NCBI GenBank assembly: GCA_950071955.1
Contig: CATMOC010000059.1
Coordinates: 1 to 11,896 of the forward strand
DNA length: 11,896 nt
Direction of reading: 5' to 3'
Source: an uncultured Mesorhizobium sp.
Lineage (GTDB): Bacteria > Pseudomonadota > Alphaproteobacteria > Rhizobiales > Rhizobiaceae
The stretch's first letter is position 1. Each line of letters begins with the position of its first letter. Shown piece by piece: positions 1-7,224 of this stretch. A program made the position numbers and the translations under genes. Below the pieces are notes generated by a model. That model was not told where the DNA came from. It saw only the letters and a list, made by a program, of their open reading frames with translations, and ran no database searches.

Positions 1-210
1 ACTTGAAGTGGTCAGGGCGATGTATCTGATCTTCTTGAGGAAAAATCAGGGAAGATCTGCGGATCGGGTTGGCAATCCGAGGCGCTCTGGAGACCTTGAG
101 ATCGCGATCTTGAGCTTGCAGGGGGCATTCGTGACAGATGGGACGAAGCCCCGTGGCGATTACTTCGAACCGAGCCCTTTGAGCGCTTCGGCCAGCGGCC
201 CGCGCGGCGC
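1..210. other. Unassigned left-edge sequence, no recognisable gene
   Basis: No supported gene is seen on either strand. A reading frame continuous with the hyuA fragment runs back to a TGA at 97-99, but its translation between 100 and about 210 does not resemble the HyuA family, where a conserved Asp-Gly-Gly-Thr stretch and a glycine-rich GGGS-type loop should sit. A 12-base perfect palindrome lies at 99-110. The stretch is probably foreign or rearranged sequence joined to the hyuA remnant. What it came from cannot be told. Confidence 0.5.
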
Positions 211-1281
211 ATCGTCCAGCTCGATCCCAAGACCAGGCTCCCGACCGTGGGACCACGCTCGGCCGGATCGCGTCCGGGTCCGATCTGCTACGGGCTCGGC
301 GGCACCGAACCGACCCTGACGGATGTGATGCTCCTGATCGGATACATGGAGCCCGGCCATTTCCTGCGCGGCTCGATGACGCTCGACGTCGTCAACACGC
401 GACGCATCTTCAAAGAGAGGATCGCCGATCCGCTCGGCGTCTCGGTCGAGGAGGCCGCCATTGGCATCTACCGGATCGCGGCCGCGCAGATCACCGACCT
501 GATCCGCACGATCACGGTCGAGCGCGGGCTCGATCCGCGGGATTTCGTGCTGCATGCCTTCGGCGGCACGTGCGGCATGCTGGCCTCTGCCTTTGGCGAG
601 GAACTGGAGGTGAAGCGCATCGTGATCCCCTATACGGCATCGGTGAACTGCGCGTTCGGTCTGGTGACTGCGGATGTCCGCCATGAGTATTCGACCACCA
701 CGACGCTGCCGTCCGACGTCGACGTCGGAGAGGTCAACGCGATCTTCGCACCGCTGACCGAACGGGCGCGCCAGCAGTTGGAAGCCGAGGGCTTTACCGG
801 CGAGGCGACGCGGTTCGACTGGTCCGTCGACCTGCGCTACCGCCGCCAGGTCCACGAGGTGACGACACCTGTGCGCGCCACGACCCCGCTCGACGCGTCG
901 GGTCTTGCGGCTCTGATCGACGATTTTGAGAGCCTTTACGAGCGCAAGTTCGGCAAGGGGTCAGCCTACCGCGAAGCGGGCATCGAGATGACGATGTTTC
1001 GCCTGACCGCGAGCGGCCTCATGCAGCCGCCGCGACTGCCTGTCGAAGCAGAAGGCGAGGCCGCCTGCGAAGGCGCGCGCATCGGCCGCCGGCCGATCTT
1101 CGTCGAGGTGCGCGGCAGGCTTGTAGAGTCTGACATTTACGACTTCTCGCGGCTGTCGCCGGGCAACCGCCTCTTGGGGCCGGCCGTGATCCACACGCCG
1201 ATCACCACCATCGCCGTCCAGGAGGGTCAGACCGCCCGGATGGACGGCTATCGCAACATCGTGCTCGAGATGGAGGGCTGA
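211..1281 (+). pseudogene. hyuA: 5'-truncated hydantoinase/oxoprolinase subunit A (HyuA/AcxA-like)
   Basis: This is the C-terminal half of an ATP-dependent hydantoinase/oxoprolinase A subunit. In the full enzyme this subunit uses ATP to activate a cyclic amide, or a ketone in the carboxylase branch, together with subunit B. Homology starts at about base 211 (IVQLDPKTR) and runs through VGPRSAGSRPGP, CYGLGGTEPTLTD and an HAFGG segment to a normal C-terminus. Family members are usually about 680-700 residues; only about 356 are left. The N-terminal actin-like ATPase domain, including the DxGGTSxD region, is missing. A GTG at 247 could initiate a 344-residue product, but it falls inside a conserved motif and is unlikely to be the original start. 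The stop is 3 bases before hyuB. The family assignment is firm. Calling it a pseudogene is inference from the missing half; a stable accessory fragment is the alternative. Confidence 0.8.
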
Positions 1282-1284
1282 GCC

Positions 1285-3081
1285 ATGGATCCGATGACCT
1301 TCTCGATCATCCGCCACCGCCTCTTCCGCATCATCGACGAGGCGGTGATCACGCTGAAGCACGTCTCCGGCAGCGCGATCACCAATGAAGGCCACGACCT
1401 CATGGTGTCGCTCTACCGCGCAGACGGGTCCCTTCTGATGGGCGGCGTCGGCTTCCTGCACCACCTGACCAGTGCCGCGGAAGCCTGCAAGTCGATCATC
1501 CGACGGTTCGAGGGGCGCATCCGCGAAGGCGACGTGTTCCTGCTCAACGATCCCTATACCGCCGCGCTGCACACCTCCGACATCTACTTGGTCGCGCCGA
1601 TCCATTTCGAGGGCGAGCTGATCGCCTGGAGCGCCTGCTTCGTGCATGTCTACGACATCGGCGCGATGAACCCGGGCGGGTTCAGCCCGCAATCGGCCGA
1701 CATTTTCACGGAAGGCTTTTCTTCGCCCGGCATCAGGATTGTCGACCAGGGAGAGATGGTCCAGGACGTGGTCGACACGCTCCTCAACATGGTGCGCTCG
1801 CCCGAGATGGTCATGCTCGACCTGCGGTCGATGATCGCCTGCAACAACGTAGCGCGCGAGCGCATGCAAGCGCTGGCCGCGAAGTACGGCGCGAAGACGG
1901 TGGATGCCGCGGGCTCCGAACTCATTGCCCAGTCCGAGACCCTGCTGCGGGCGCGCCTGAAGGAACTACCGGACGGCAGCTGGCAGTCGCGCCAGTATCT
2001 CGACGTCAATGGCGAGACGGCCACCGTCAGGCTGACCATGACCAAGTCGGGCGACCGGCTGGTCTTCGACTTCACCGGCTCCAGCGAGCAGAGCCGTCAT
2101 GCCATCAACTGCACCAAATGGGCGTCGCTCGGCGGCCTGTTCGCGCCGCTCTTCCCCCTGCTCTGCTACGACATCACCTGGAACGAGGGGGTGATCCGGC
2201 CAGTCGAGATGGTTGCGCCGGAAGGGGCGATCGTGAATTGCACGCGCCCCGCGCCCGTCTCCGTCGCGACCGTCGCGGCGATCCAGTCCGTCAACAATGC
2301 AGCCTGCGCCACCATTGGCAAGATGCTGGCGGCGAGCGACCGCTATCGCGAGCAGGCGACCTCGGTGTGGCACGCCAACCATTTCGCCATCTTCAAGTTC
2401 GGACGCAACCAGAAGGGCGGGCAGTCGATCGGCATCTTCACCGAGACCTTCGCCGGGGCTGGCGGTGCGCGATCTTTCGCCGACGGCGTCGACATCGGCG
2501 GCGAGATCCCCAACCCGATCTCGCGCATGGCCAATGTCGAAACCGTCGAGGCCAATTTCCCCATCCGCTACCTCTTTCGTCGCCGCATGAAGGATTCCGG
2601 CGGGCCGGGGCTGTGGCGCGGCGGCAGCGGCGGCGAGCTCGCGGTCGTCCCGCACAAGGCGCCAGACGGAGGGATCCATTACGTGATCTCGGGCAAGGGC
2701 GACCGCCACCCGATGAGCGACGGCCTGGCAGGCGGCTTTCCGGGTGCGCCGAACAAGTATGCCTGGGCAAAAGCCAGGAATGGTGGCGACGTGGAGGCCG
2801 CGGACACGGCCGATGGCGACGCCGTCTCGTGGGGCGTCTTTCCGCTGATGGGCAAGGACGCGCTCTACGTCCGATGGAACGGCGGTGGCGGTTATGGCGA
2901 TCCGCTCGACCGTGACCCGGAGCGTGTCGCGGCCGACGTCGCCGGCGATCTCGTCAGCGTAGAGGCGGCGCGGGACATCTACGGCGTCATCCTCGGCCCG
3001 GACGGAGAGTTGGACGTACCGGCCACTCAGGATCTGCGTGCGATCAGCCGGGCGGCCAGGCTGGAAAGGGTCGTGCAATGA
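1285..3081 (+). CDS. hyuB: Hydantoinase/oxoprolinase subunit B (HyuB/AcxB-like)
   Basis: This is the B subunit of an ATP-dependent hydantoinase, also related to the large subunit of acetone carboxylase. With subunit A it acts on a cyclic amide or ureide in the cytoplasm. The 598-residue protein is full length for the family (about 520-600). Visible landmarks are GDVFLLNDPY (residues 82-91), followed by H96/D99 and H121/D124 as candidate metal or active-site residues, an internal GGSGGE loop, and the family's C-terminal GGGGYGDPLDRDP signature near residues 533-545. The start is supported by a strong GGAGGG (1272-1277) seven bases upstream, inside the end of hyuA. It overlaps the gamma-like gene by ATGA, so the two are probably translationally coupled. 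No damage is seen, which contrasts with its broken partner. The exact substrate cannot be read from the sequence: methylhydantoin, oxoproline, lactam or ketone are all possible in this family. Confidence 0.9.
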   Translation: MDPMTFSIIRHRLFRIIDEAVITLKHVSGSAITNEGHDLMVSLYRADGSLLMGGVGFLHHLTSAAEACKSIIRRFEGRIREGDVFLLNDPYTAALHTSDIYLVAPIHFEGELIAWSACFVHVYDIGAMNPGGFSPQSADIFTEGFSSPGIRIVDQGEMVQDVVDTLLNMVRSPEMVMLDLRSMIACNNVARERMQALAAKYGAKTVDAAGSELIAQSETLLRARLKELPDGSWQSRQYLDVNGETATVRLTMTKSGDRLVFDFTGSSEQSRHAINCTKWASLGGLFAPLFPLLCYDITWNEGVIRPVEMVAPEGAIVNCTRPAPVSVATVAAIQSVNNAACATIGKMLAASDRYREQATSVWHANHFAIFKFGRNQKGGQSIGIFTETFAGAGGARSFADGVDIGGEIPNPISRMANVETVEANFPIRYLFRRRMKDSGGPGLWRGGSGGELAVVPHKAPDGGIHYVISGKGDRHPMSDGLAGGFPGAPNKYAWAKARNGGDVEAADTADGDAVSWGVFPLMGKDALYVRWNGGGGYGDPLDRDPERVAADVAGDLVSVEAARDIYGVILGPDGELDVPATQDLRAISRAARLERVVQ

Positions 3082-3356
3082 GCCCCCCGAGATCGATCTC
3101 CCCGACCCTCGTCCTGAGCGCCGGCAAGACCGCCTGCCGGGCCTGCGGCCATGAACTAGCACCTGTCGAAGCGAGCTGGAAGGACGTCGCGGTGCTCGAC
3201 GAGCGTCCGCTTGGCGAAGGCGGCGGCCCGATGTTCAGAACCGACGGCGGCGTGCTGCTGCGCCGCTTCTACTGCCCGTCCTGCGGCACGACGCTCGACA
3301 CGGAAACGGCCCTTCCAGGAGAGCCCTTCCTGGTCGACCGGGTCGACTGGTCCTGA
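3078..3356 (+). CDS. Acetone-carboxylase-gamma-like zinc-ribbon protein
   Basis: This small protein (92 residues) resembles the gamma subunit of acetone carboxylase. Two Cys pairs are visible: CRAC (C20/C23) and CPSC (C66/C69), which would make a four-cysteine zinc site. The second pair sits in YCPSCGTTLDTE followed by ALPGEP, a pattern typical of the gamma family. It is shorter than the roughly 160-170-residue gamma of true acetone carboxylase. The start overlaps the hyuB stop (ATGA), with GGAAAGGG at 3063-3070 as ribosome site. Its place directly after hyuA and hyuB suggests it is the third subunit of the same complex, as alpha, beta and gamma are in acetone carboxylase. The zinc site and the complex membership are inferences. 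Its presence weakly favours a carboxylase-like assembly over a simple two-subunit hydantoinase. Confidence 0.75.
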   Translation: MSPPRSISPTLVLSAGKTACRACGHELAPVEASWKDVAVLDERPLGEGGGPMFRTDGGVLLRRFYCPSCGTTLDTETALPGEPFLVDRVDWS

Positions 3357-3359
3357 GCG

Positions 3360-3959
3360 ATGGCGGCGCAACGCGAAACAGTCGGCGTGCACCAGATGGC
3401 GGGAGAGACGCTGGGCGAGAGGCTGCGCATGCTGCGCCGCGAACGCGGTTTCAGCATTGCCGATCTCGCGCGCACGTCCGCGGTGCCCGCCAGCACCATC
3501 AGCAAGATCGAGAACGGACTTCTCAACCCGAGCCTCGTGCATGCCATCAACCTCGCCTCGGCGCTCGACGCCAATCTCGGCTTCCTCGTTGACCGGGCCC
3601 GCACACGGGTGGCGCGATCGGCGGTCGTGCGGCGCGGCCAGCGCGGGCGCCGCGACTTTCCCGAGATGTCGATGGTGCTGGAGGACCTCAACATCGGCTT
3701 CGTGCCGGGCCTGCTGGAAGCCCGCATCGGCACGATCGGCCCCGAGACCCATTCCGGCTCCGAACTGATGAGCCATCCGGGCGAGGAACTCGTCCACGTG
3801 CTGGAGGGATCGGTGGTGTTCGACATCGACGGCGAGGTGCACCGGCTCGCACAGGGCGATTCGCTTCATTTCAAATGCGACATCCCGCATCGGTGGACGA
3901 ACCCCAGCAAGGACAAGGCAGTCCTGCTGTGGGTCTTCTCCGACGGCCTGTCATTCTAG
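3360..3959 (+). CDS. XRE-family transcriptional regulator with C-terminal cupin domain
   Basis: This is a probable local transcription factor that senses a small ligand. Residues 18-77 form a lambda-repressor-type helix-turn-helix (TLGERLRMLRRERG, then SIADLARTSAVPASTISKIENG). Residues about 120-196 form a cupin barrel with H139, E143, H146 and H177 as candidate ligand or metal residues. Length (199) and architecture fit the common XRE/cupin family, whose members often control catabolic operons and bind a pathway substrate or intermediate. The ATG at 3360 lies 3 bases after the previous stop. An in-frame ATG at 3396 would still keep the whole DNA-binding domain. It sits between the ring-opening genes and the amidohydrolase, so it probably controls its own operon. 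Operator and ligand are unknown, and its sign of action cannot be told from sequence. Confidence 0.88.
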   Translation: MAAQRETVGVHQMAGETLGERLRMLRRERGFSIADLARTSAVPASTISKIENGLLNPSLVHAINLASALDANLGFLVDRARTRVARSAVVRRGQRGRRDFPEMSMVLEDLNIGFVPGLLEARIGTIGPETHSGSELMSHPGEELVHVLEGSVVFDIDGEVHRLAQGDSLHFKCDIPHRWTNPSKDKAVLLWVFSDGLSF

Positions 3960-3963
3960 GGAG
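3958..3963 (+). promoter_or_regulatory. Ribosome binding site setting the amidohydrolase start
   Basis: AGGGAG overlaps the stop codon of the regulator gene and lies 10 bases before ATG 3974. The same reading frame is open back to an ATG at 3875 inside the cupin gene, but 3974 gives the family-typical length and has this site. Confidence 0.6.
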
Positions 3964-3973
3964 ACTTCTCGAC

Positions 3974-4645
3974 ATGATCAGCCAGCACATCATCGACCGG
4001 GTCGTGGCCAGGCGCGGCCGGCTCCACATCTTCGACAGCATCAATCCGGCGAGGACCGCGATGGTTGTGGTCGACATGCAGAAGACCTTCTGCGAACCCG
4101 GCGCGCCCGCCGAGGTTCCCGCCTCGCGCGGCATCATCGCGCCGATCAATCGCCTGGCGGCGGGCTTGCGCGCGGCGGGCGGCACCGTGATCTGGTGCAC
4201 GCATGCCAATGTCGGCGTCGGCACCACCAGCGACTGGCGCAACTTCTTCGATCACTTCGTCTCCGACGACCTGCGCAGCCGGACCCTCGAGAGCCTGTCG
4301 CCGGGCGGGTCCGGACAGGCGATCTGGGAGGAACTCGACGTCCGCGACGGCGACGTGAAGCTGTTCAAAAACCGCTACAGCGCGCTGGTGCCAGGCTCCT
4401 CGCAACTCGAGCGCGTTCTGCGCAGCCTCGGTCTCGACACCCTGCTGATCTGCGGCACCAAGACGAACGTGTGCTGCGAGTCGACGGCCCGGGACGCGAT
4501 GATGATGGACTTCAAGGTGATCATGGTCGCGGACGGCACAGCCGCGCTGTCGGAGCGCGAGCACCAGGCGAGCCTCGAGAACATCATCCAGCAATTCGGC
4601 GACGTGATGACCGCCGACGAGATCCTGGAACGGCTCGTGCCGTAA
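3974..4645 (+). CDS. Isochorismatase-fold cysteine amidohydrolase (RutB-like)
   Basis: This cytoplasmic cysteine hydrolase of the isochorismatase superfamily probably cleaves a carbamoyl, ureido or amide group. The 223-residue protein shows the full catalytic triad: D34 in VVVDMQ, K132 in LFKNRYSAL, and C167 in GTKTNVCCESTARDA. The TNVC-x-EST-x-RD pattern is close to RutB (ureidoacrylate amidohydrolase) and unlike the SGCVR pattern I associate with N-carbamoylsarcosine and maleamate amidases. C168 directly follows the nucleophile, where family members usually carry Val. A hydrolase of this type downstream of a hydantoinase is logical, because ring opening of a cyclic ureide leaves an N-carbamoyl product. 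The start at 3974 is chosen for its ribosome site and family length. The exact substrate is unknown; biuret-type, ureidoacrylate-type or carbamoyl-amino-acid substrates remain possible. Confidence 0.85.
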   Translation: MISQHIIDRVVARRGRLHIFDSINPARTAMVVVDMQKTFCEPGAPAEVPASRGIIAPINRLAAGLRAAGGTVIWCTHANVGVGTTSDWRNFFDHFVSDDLRSRTLESLSPGGSGQAIWEELDVRDGDVKLFKNRYSALVPGSSQLERVLRSLGLDTLLICGTKTNVCCESTARDAMMMDFKVIMVADGTAALSEREHQASLENIIQQFGDVMTADEILERLVP

Positions 4646-4675
4646 CGGGTGGGACTGACAACCAGAACCAACAAT

Positions 4676-4680
4676 GGGGA
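4676..4680 (+). promoter_or_regulatory. Ribosome binding site of the BMP binding protein
   Basis: GGGGA lies 6 bases before ATG 4687. It decides the start: the open frame extends back to 4195 inside the amidohydrolase gene, but only 4687 places a signal peptide at the N-terminus. Confidence 0.6.
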
Positions 4681-4686
4681 ACTGAC

Positions 4687-5640
4687 ATGCTGAAGCTTAT
4701 GACAGGTACTGCGATCGTCCTCGCGCTGATGGCCGGCACGGCCATCGCTGAAACCAAGAAGATCGCGCTTGTTCTGCCCGGCCCGGTGACAGACGGCACG
4801 TTCAATTCGGCCGCGAACAAGGGCATCGAGGCGGCCAAGGCGAAGTACGACATCGAGGTGGTGGTGCGCGAAAACACCGACTTCGCCCAGATCCAGGACG
4901 TGCTGCGCTCCTATGCCGAAGAGGGTTACGACATGATCATCGGCCACGGCTTCCAGTTCGCCGAGCCGGTAATGGAGATCCACGCCGAGTTTCCCGACAC
5001 GTGGTTCGTCGTCAATACGGCGCAGGTCGCAGCCGCGCCGAACGTCGCATCCTTCGACAACCGCTGGGGCGATGCCGGATACATGGCCGGGGCTGTGGCC
5101 GGCCTCTACACGAAGAGCGGCACGATCGGCCACATCGGCGCGATCCCGGTTCCGGTCATCGAGGACTACAACAAGGGCTTCGAGGCCGGCGCGAAGAGCA
5201 TGCGGCCGGAAGTGAAGGTCCTGTCCGCCTATGTCGGCTCGTTCAGCGACATCGCCCGCGGCGCCGAGATTACCACGTCGCTCATCGAGCAGGGCGCCGA
5301 CGTCGTGACGTCGACCGGCAACGAGAACGTCGTCGGCACCATCCAGGCGGCGCAGAAGGCGGGCGTGCAGGCGATCGGCACGGCCTTCGACAGCCAGGCC
5401 ATGGCGCCCGAAACCATCATCACGACCGCGCTCATCAACATGGACGTCAACATCGACCTGGCGGTGGGCCGCCTGATCGATGGATCGCTCAAGCCGGAAA
5501 GCTACGTGCTGGGGCTCAACGAGAACGGCATCGGCCTGGCGCCCTTCCGTGACTTCGAAAGCAAGATCTCCGCCGAGGACATGGCCAGGATCCAGGCCAT
5601 GATGAAGGAGTTCGCCGACGGTACGCTGCCTCCCAAGTGA
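4687..5640 (+). CDS. BMP-family ABC transporter substrate-binding protein
   Basis: This is a periplasmic ligand-binding protein of the BMP/PnrA-type family, many of whose characterised members bind purine nucleosides or related bases. The 317-residue precursor begins with a clear signal peptide (hydrophobic core IVLALMAGTAIA, predicted cut after A21 before ETKK). No lipobox Cys is seen, so it is likely a soluble periplasmic protein. Mature landmarks include LVLPGPVTDGTFN near the N-terminus, IIGHGFQF, and WGDAGYMAG. It stands 41 bases after the amidohydrolase and 12 bases before the ATPase gene, and forms a complete importer with the three genes that follow. Linked to a hydantoinase and a carbamoyl-type hydrolase, it probably delivers the pathway's ring substrate; the ligand itself is inference. 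Confidence 0.9.
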   Translation: MLKLMTGTAIVLALMAGTAIAETKKIALVLPGPVTDGTFNSAANKGIEAAKAKYDIEVVVRENTDFAQIQDVLRSYAEEGYDMIIGHGFQFAEPVMEIHAEFPDTWFVVNTAQVAAAPNVASFDNRWGDAGYMAGAVAGLYTKSGTIGHIGAIPVPVIEDYNKGFEAGAKSMRPEVKVLSAYVGSFSDIARGAEITTSLIEQGADVVTSTGNENVVGTIQAAQKAGVQAIGTAFDSQAMAPETIITTALINMDVNIDLAVGRLIDGSLKPESYVLGLNENGIGLAPFRDFESKISAEDMARIQAMMKEFADGTLPPK

Positions 5641-5644
5641 GAGG
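5641..5644 (+). promoter_or_regulatory. Ribosome binding site supporting a GTG start
   Basis: GAGG lies 8 bases before GTG 5653, directly after the TGA of the binding-protein gene. No ATG in a suitable position competes with it, because the ABC domain begins about 10 residues into the protein. Confidence 0.5.
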
Positions 5645-5652
5645 CAAGCAGC

Positions 5653-7224
5653 GTGTCCGATGAAGGATCGGTCCCCCCGCTCGTCGCGCTGAGAGGCGTG
5701 ACGAAGCGGTTCGGCGCGGTCGTCGCCAACCGCGCGGTCGACCTCGCCGTCCGTCCCGGCGAGGTCCTCGCGCTGGTGGGGGAAAACGGGGCCGGCAAAT
5801 CGACCATCGTCAACATGCTGTCGGGCCTGCTCCGGCCCGACGAAGGCAGCATCCTGGTCGACGGCCGGCCGGTCAGCCTCGACTCGCCGGCGCAGTCGGT
5901 GCGAGCTGGCATCGGGGTCGTCCATCAGCACTTCACGCTCGTTCCCACCCTGACCGGCCTCGACAACATCGCGCTGGCGATGCCCGAACTCGGGCTCGGC
6001 CGGCTGAACCGCCGGCAGATCGGCCAGGCGATCGACACGGCGGCGCGGACGCTCGGCCTTTCCGTCGACACGACGTCCCGGGTCGAGGGGCTGGACGTCG
6101 CCCAGCAGCAACGGATCGAGATCGTCAAGGCGCTGATCCACAAGGTGCGGCTGCTGATCCTCGACGAACCGACGGCGGTGCTCGGCCCGGAGGACAAGGC
6201 GCATCTGTTCGATACGATCCGGCGCCTGAAGGCGGAGGGTACCGCCGTCATCCTCATCACGCACAAGCTGGAAGACATCTTCGCCGTCGCTGACCGGGCA
6301 GTGGTGCTGCGCAATGGCGAGGTCGTGGCCGACGCACCGGCAGCCGGGCTCACGCCCGACGACGTCGTCCTGCACATGGTTGGCAGCGGCGACCGCGACC
6401 AGGCGCGTGCCATCGTGACGGGCGAGACGACCCTCCGCTCCTCGTCCGCATCCGGGACCGATGCCGTGTGCCGCCTGGCGGACGTGACGCTGCGGCGCAG
6501 CAATGGGTCAATCGCGGTTTCCGGATTGTCGCTCGACCTGCATGGCGGCGAGATCGTGGCGATCGCCGGCGTCGATGGCAACGGGCAGAGCGAGTTGATG
6601 CGCGTGCTGGCAGGGATGGACGTGCCTCTTGGCGGCAGGATCGAATGCCTGGGACGGGATTCGGCAGGCTCCGCCTGGACGGCGGCCCACCTGCGCCGCG
6701 CCGGCGTCGCCCACGTTCCGGAAGACCGCCGGCGATCGGGCATCGTGGGCGAGATGTCGCTGGCCCGGAACTATCTCCTCCGCCACAGCGATCGGCGGGC
6801 TCTCGTCCGTCACGGTATGGTGCGGAACTCCGCCCTTCAGCGCCTGGTGCGTGAACGACTGGCCCTGTTCGACGTACGGACACGGGGCGCCGACGAGCGG
6901 ATCGACCAGCTGTCGGGCGGCAATCAGCAGAAATTCGTGCTCGCCCGCGAGATGGACGGAGATCCGCGGCTGATCCTGGCGGCCCATCCCTCGCGCGGGC
7001 TCGACATCAAGACGATCCGCTTCGTGCATGGGCTCCTGGAGGAGGCCCGCCAGGCCGGGAAAGCCGTGCTCCTGGTTTCCTCCGACCTCGACGAGATTCT
7101 CCGGCTCGCAGACCGGATCATGGTGTTCGCCGCTGGGCGCACCTTCGGCCCCACGAGCCGTGGCGACATTGCCCGGGACGAGATCGGCGCCTGGATCGCT
7201 GGCCATGCGAGTGGACCGGCATGA
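5653..7224 (+). CDS. Sugar/nucleoside-type ABC importer ATPase with two ABC domains
   Basis: This 523-residue cytoplasmic ATPase has two fused nucleotide-binding domains, as in the RbsA/NupA-like group that works with BMP proteins. Domain 1 has Walker A GENGAGKST (43-51), Q-loop VHQHF (about 90-94), a signature region LDVAQQQ (147-153), Walker B LLILDEPTAV with D171/E172, and H-loop H204. Domain 2 has a degenerate Walker A GVDGNGQSE (306-314), VPEDRR (355-360), a canonical LSGGNQQ (420-426), and an altered Walker B ending in AAHPSRGLD. A lysine-less second Walker A is normal for this family. The domain 1 signature departs from the usual LSVGQQQ/LPVGLQQ type. The start is GTG, and the gene overlaps the first permease by ATGA. 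It powers import of the ligand of the preceding binding protein. Confidence 0.92.
   Translation: MSDEGSVPPLVALRGVTKRFGAVVANRAVDLAVRPGEVLALVGENGAGKSTIVNMLSGLLRPDEGSILVDGRPVSLDSPAQSVRAGIGVVHQHFTLVPTLTGLDNIALAMPELGLGRLNRRQIGQAIDTAARTLGLSVDTTSRVEGLDVAQQQRIEIVKALIHKVRLLILDEPTAVLGPEDKAHLFDTIRRLKAEGTAVILITHKLEDIFAVADRAVVLRNGEVVADAPAAGLTPDDVVLHMVGSGDRDQARAIVTGETTLRSSSASGTDAVCRLADVTLRRSNGSIAVSGLSLDLHGGEIVAIAGVDGNGQSELMRVLAGMDVPLGGRIECLGRDSAGSAWTAAHLRRAGVAHVPEDRRRSGIVGEMSLARNYLLRHSDRRALVRHGMVRNSALQRLVRERLALFDVRTRGADERIDQLSGGNQQKFVLAREMDGDPRLILAAHPSRGLDIKTIRFVHGLLEEARQAGKAVLLVSSDLDEILRLADRIMVFAAGRTFGPTSRGDIARDEIGAWIAGHASGPA

Noticed and set aside
99..110. 12-base perfect palindrome AGATCGCGATCT, possible operator
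   Set aside because: A 6-base arm is expected a few times by chance in 12 kb, and no promoter or second copy is seen nearby.
110..140. TTGAGC at 110-115 as a promoter -35 box for the truncated hyuA
   Set aside because: No acceptable -10 box lies at the right distance.
3961..3970. GAGA-CT-TCTC inverted repeat before the amidohydrolase
   Set aside because: The arms are only 4 bases long and it overlaps the ribosome site; not meaningful on its own.
3875..3973. Longer N-terminus for the amidohydrolase beginning inside the cupin gene
   Set aside because: The added 33 residues have no family similarity, and a ribosome site fits the start at 3974.
4195..4686. Upstream extension of the binding-protein frame
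   Set aside because: It overlaps the amidohydrolase in another frame, and only the start at 4687 exposes a signal peptide.
4375..6375. Very long open frame on the minus strand opposite the importer genes
   Set aside because: It is an antisense shadow typical of high-G+C coding DNA: Arg/Asp/Val-rich, no motifs, and opposite well-identified genes.
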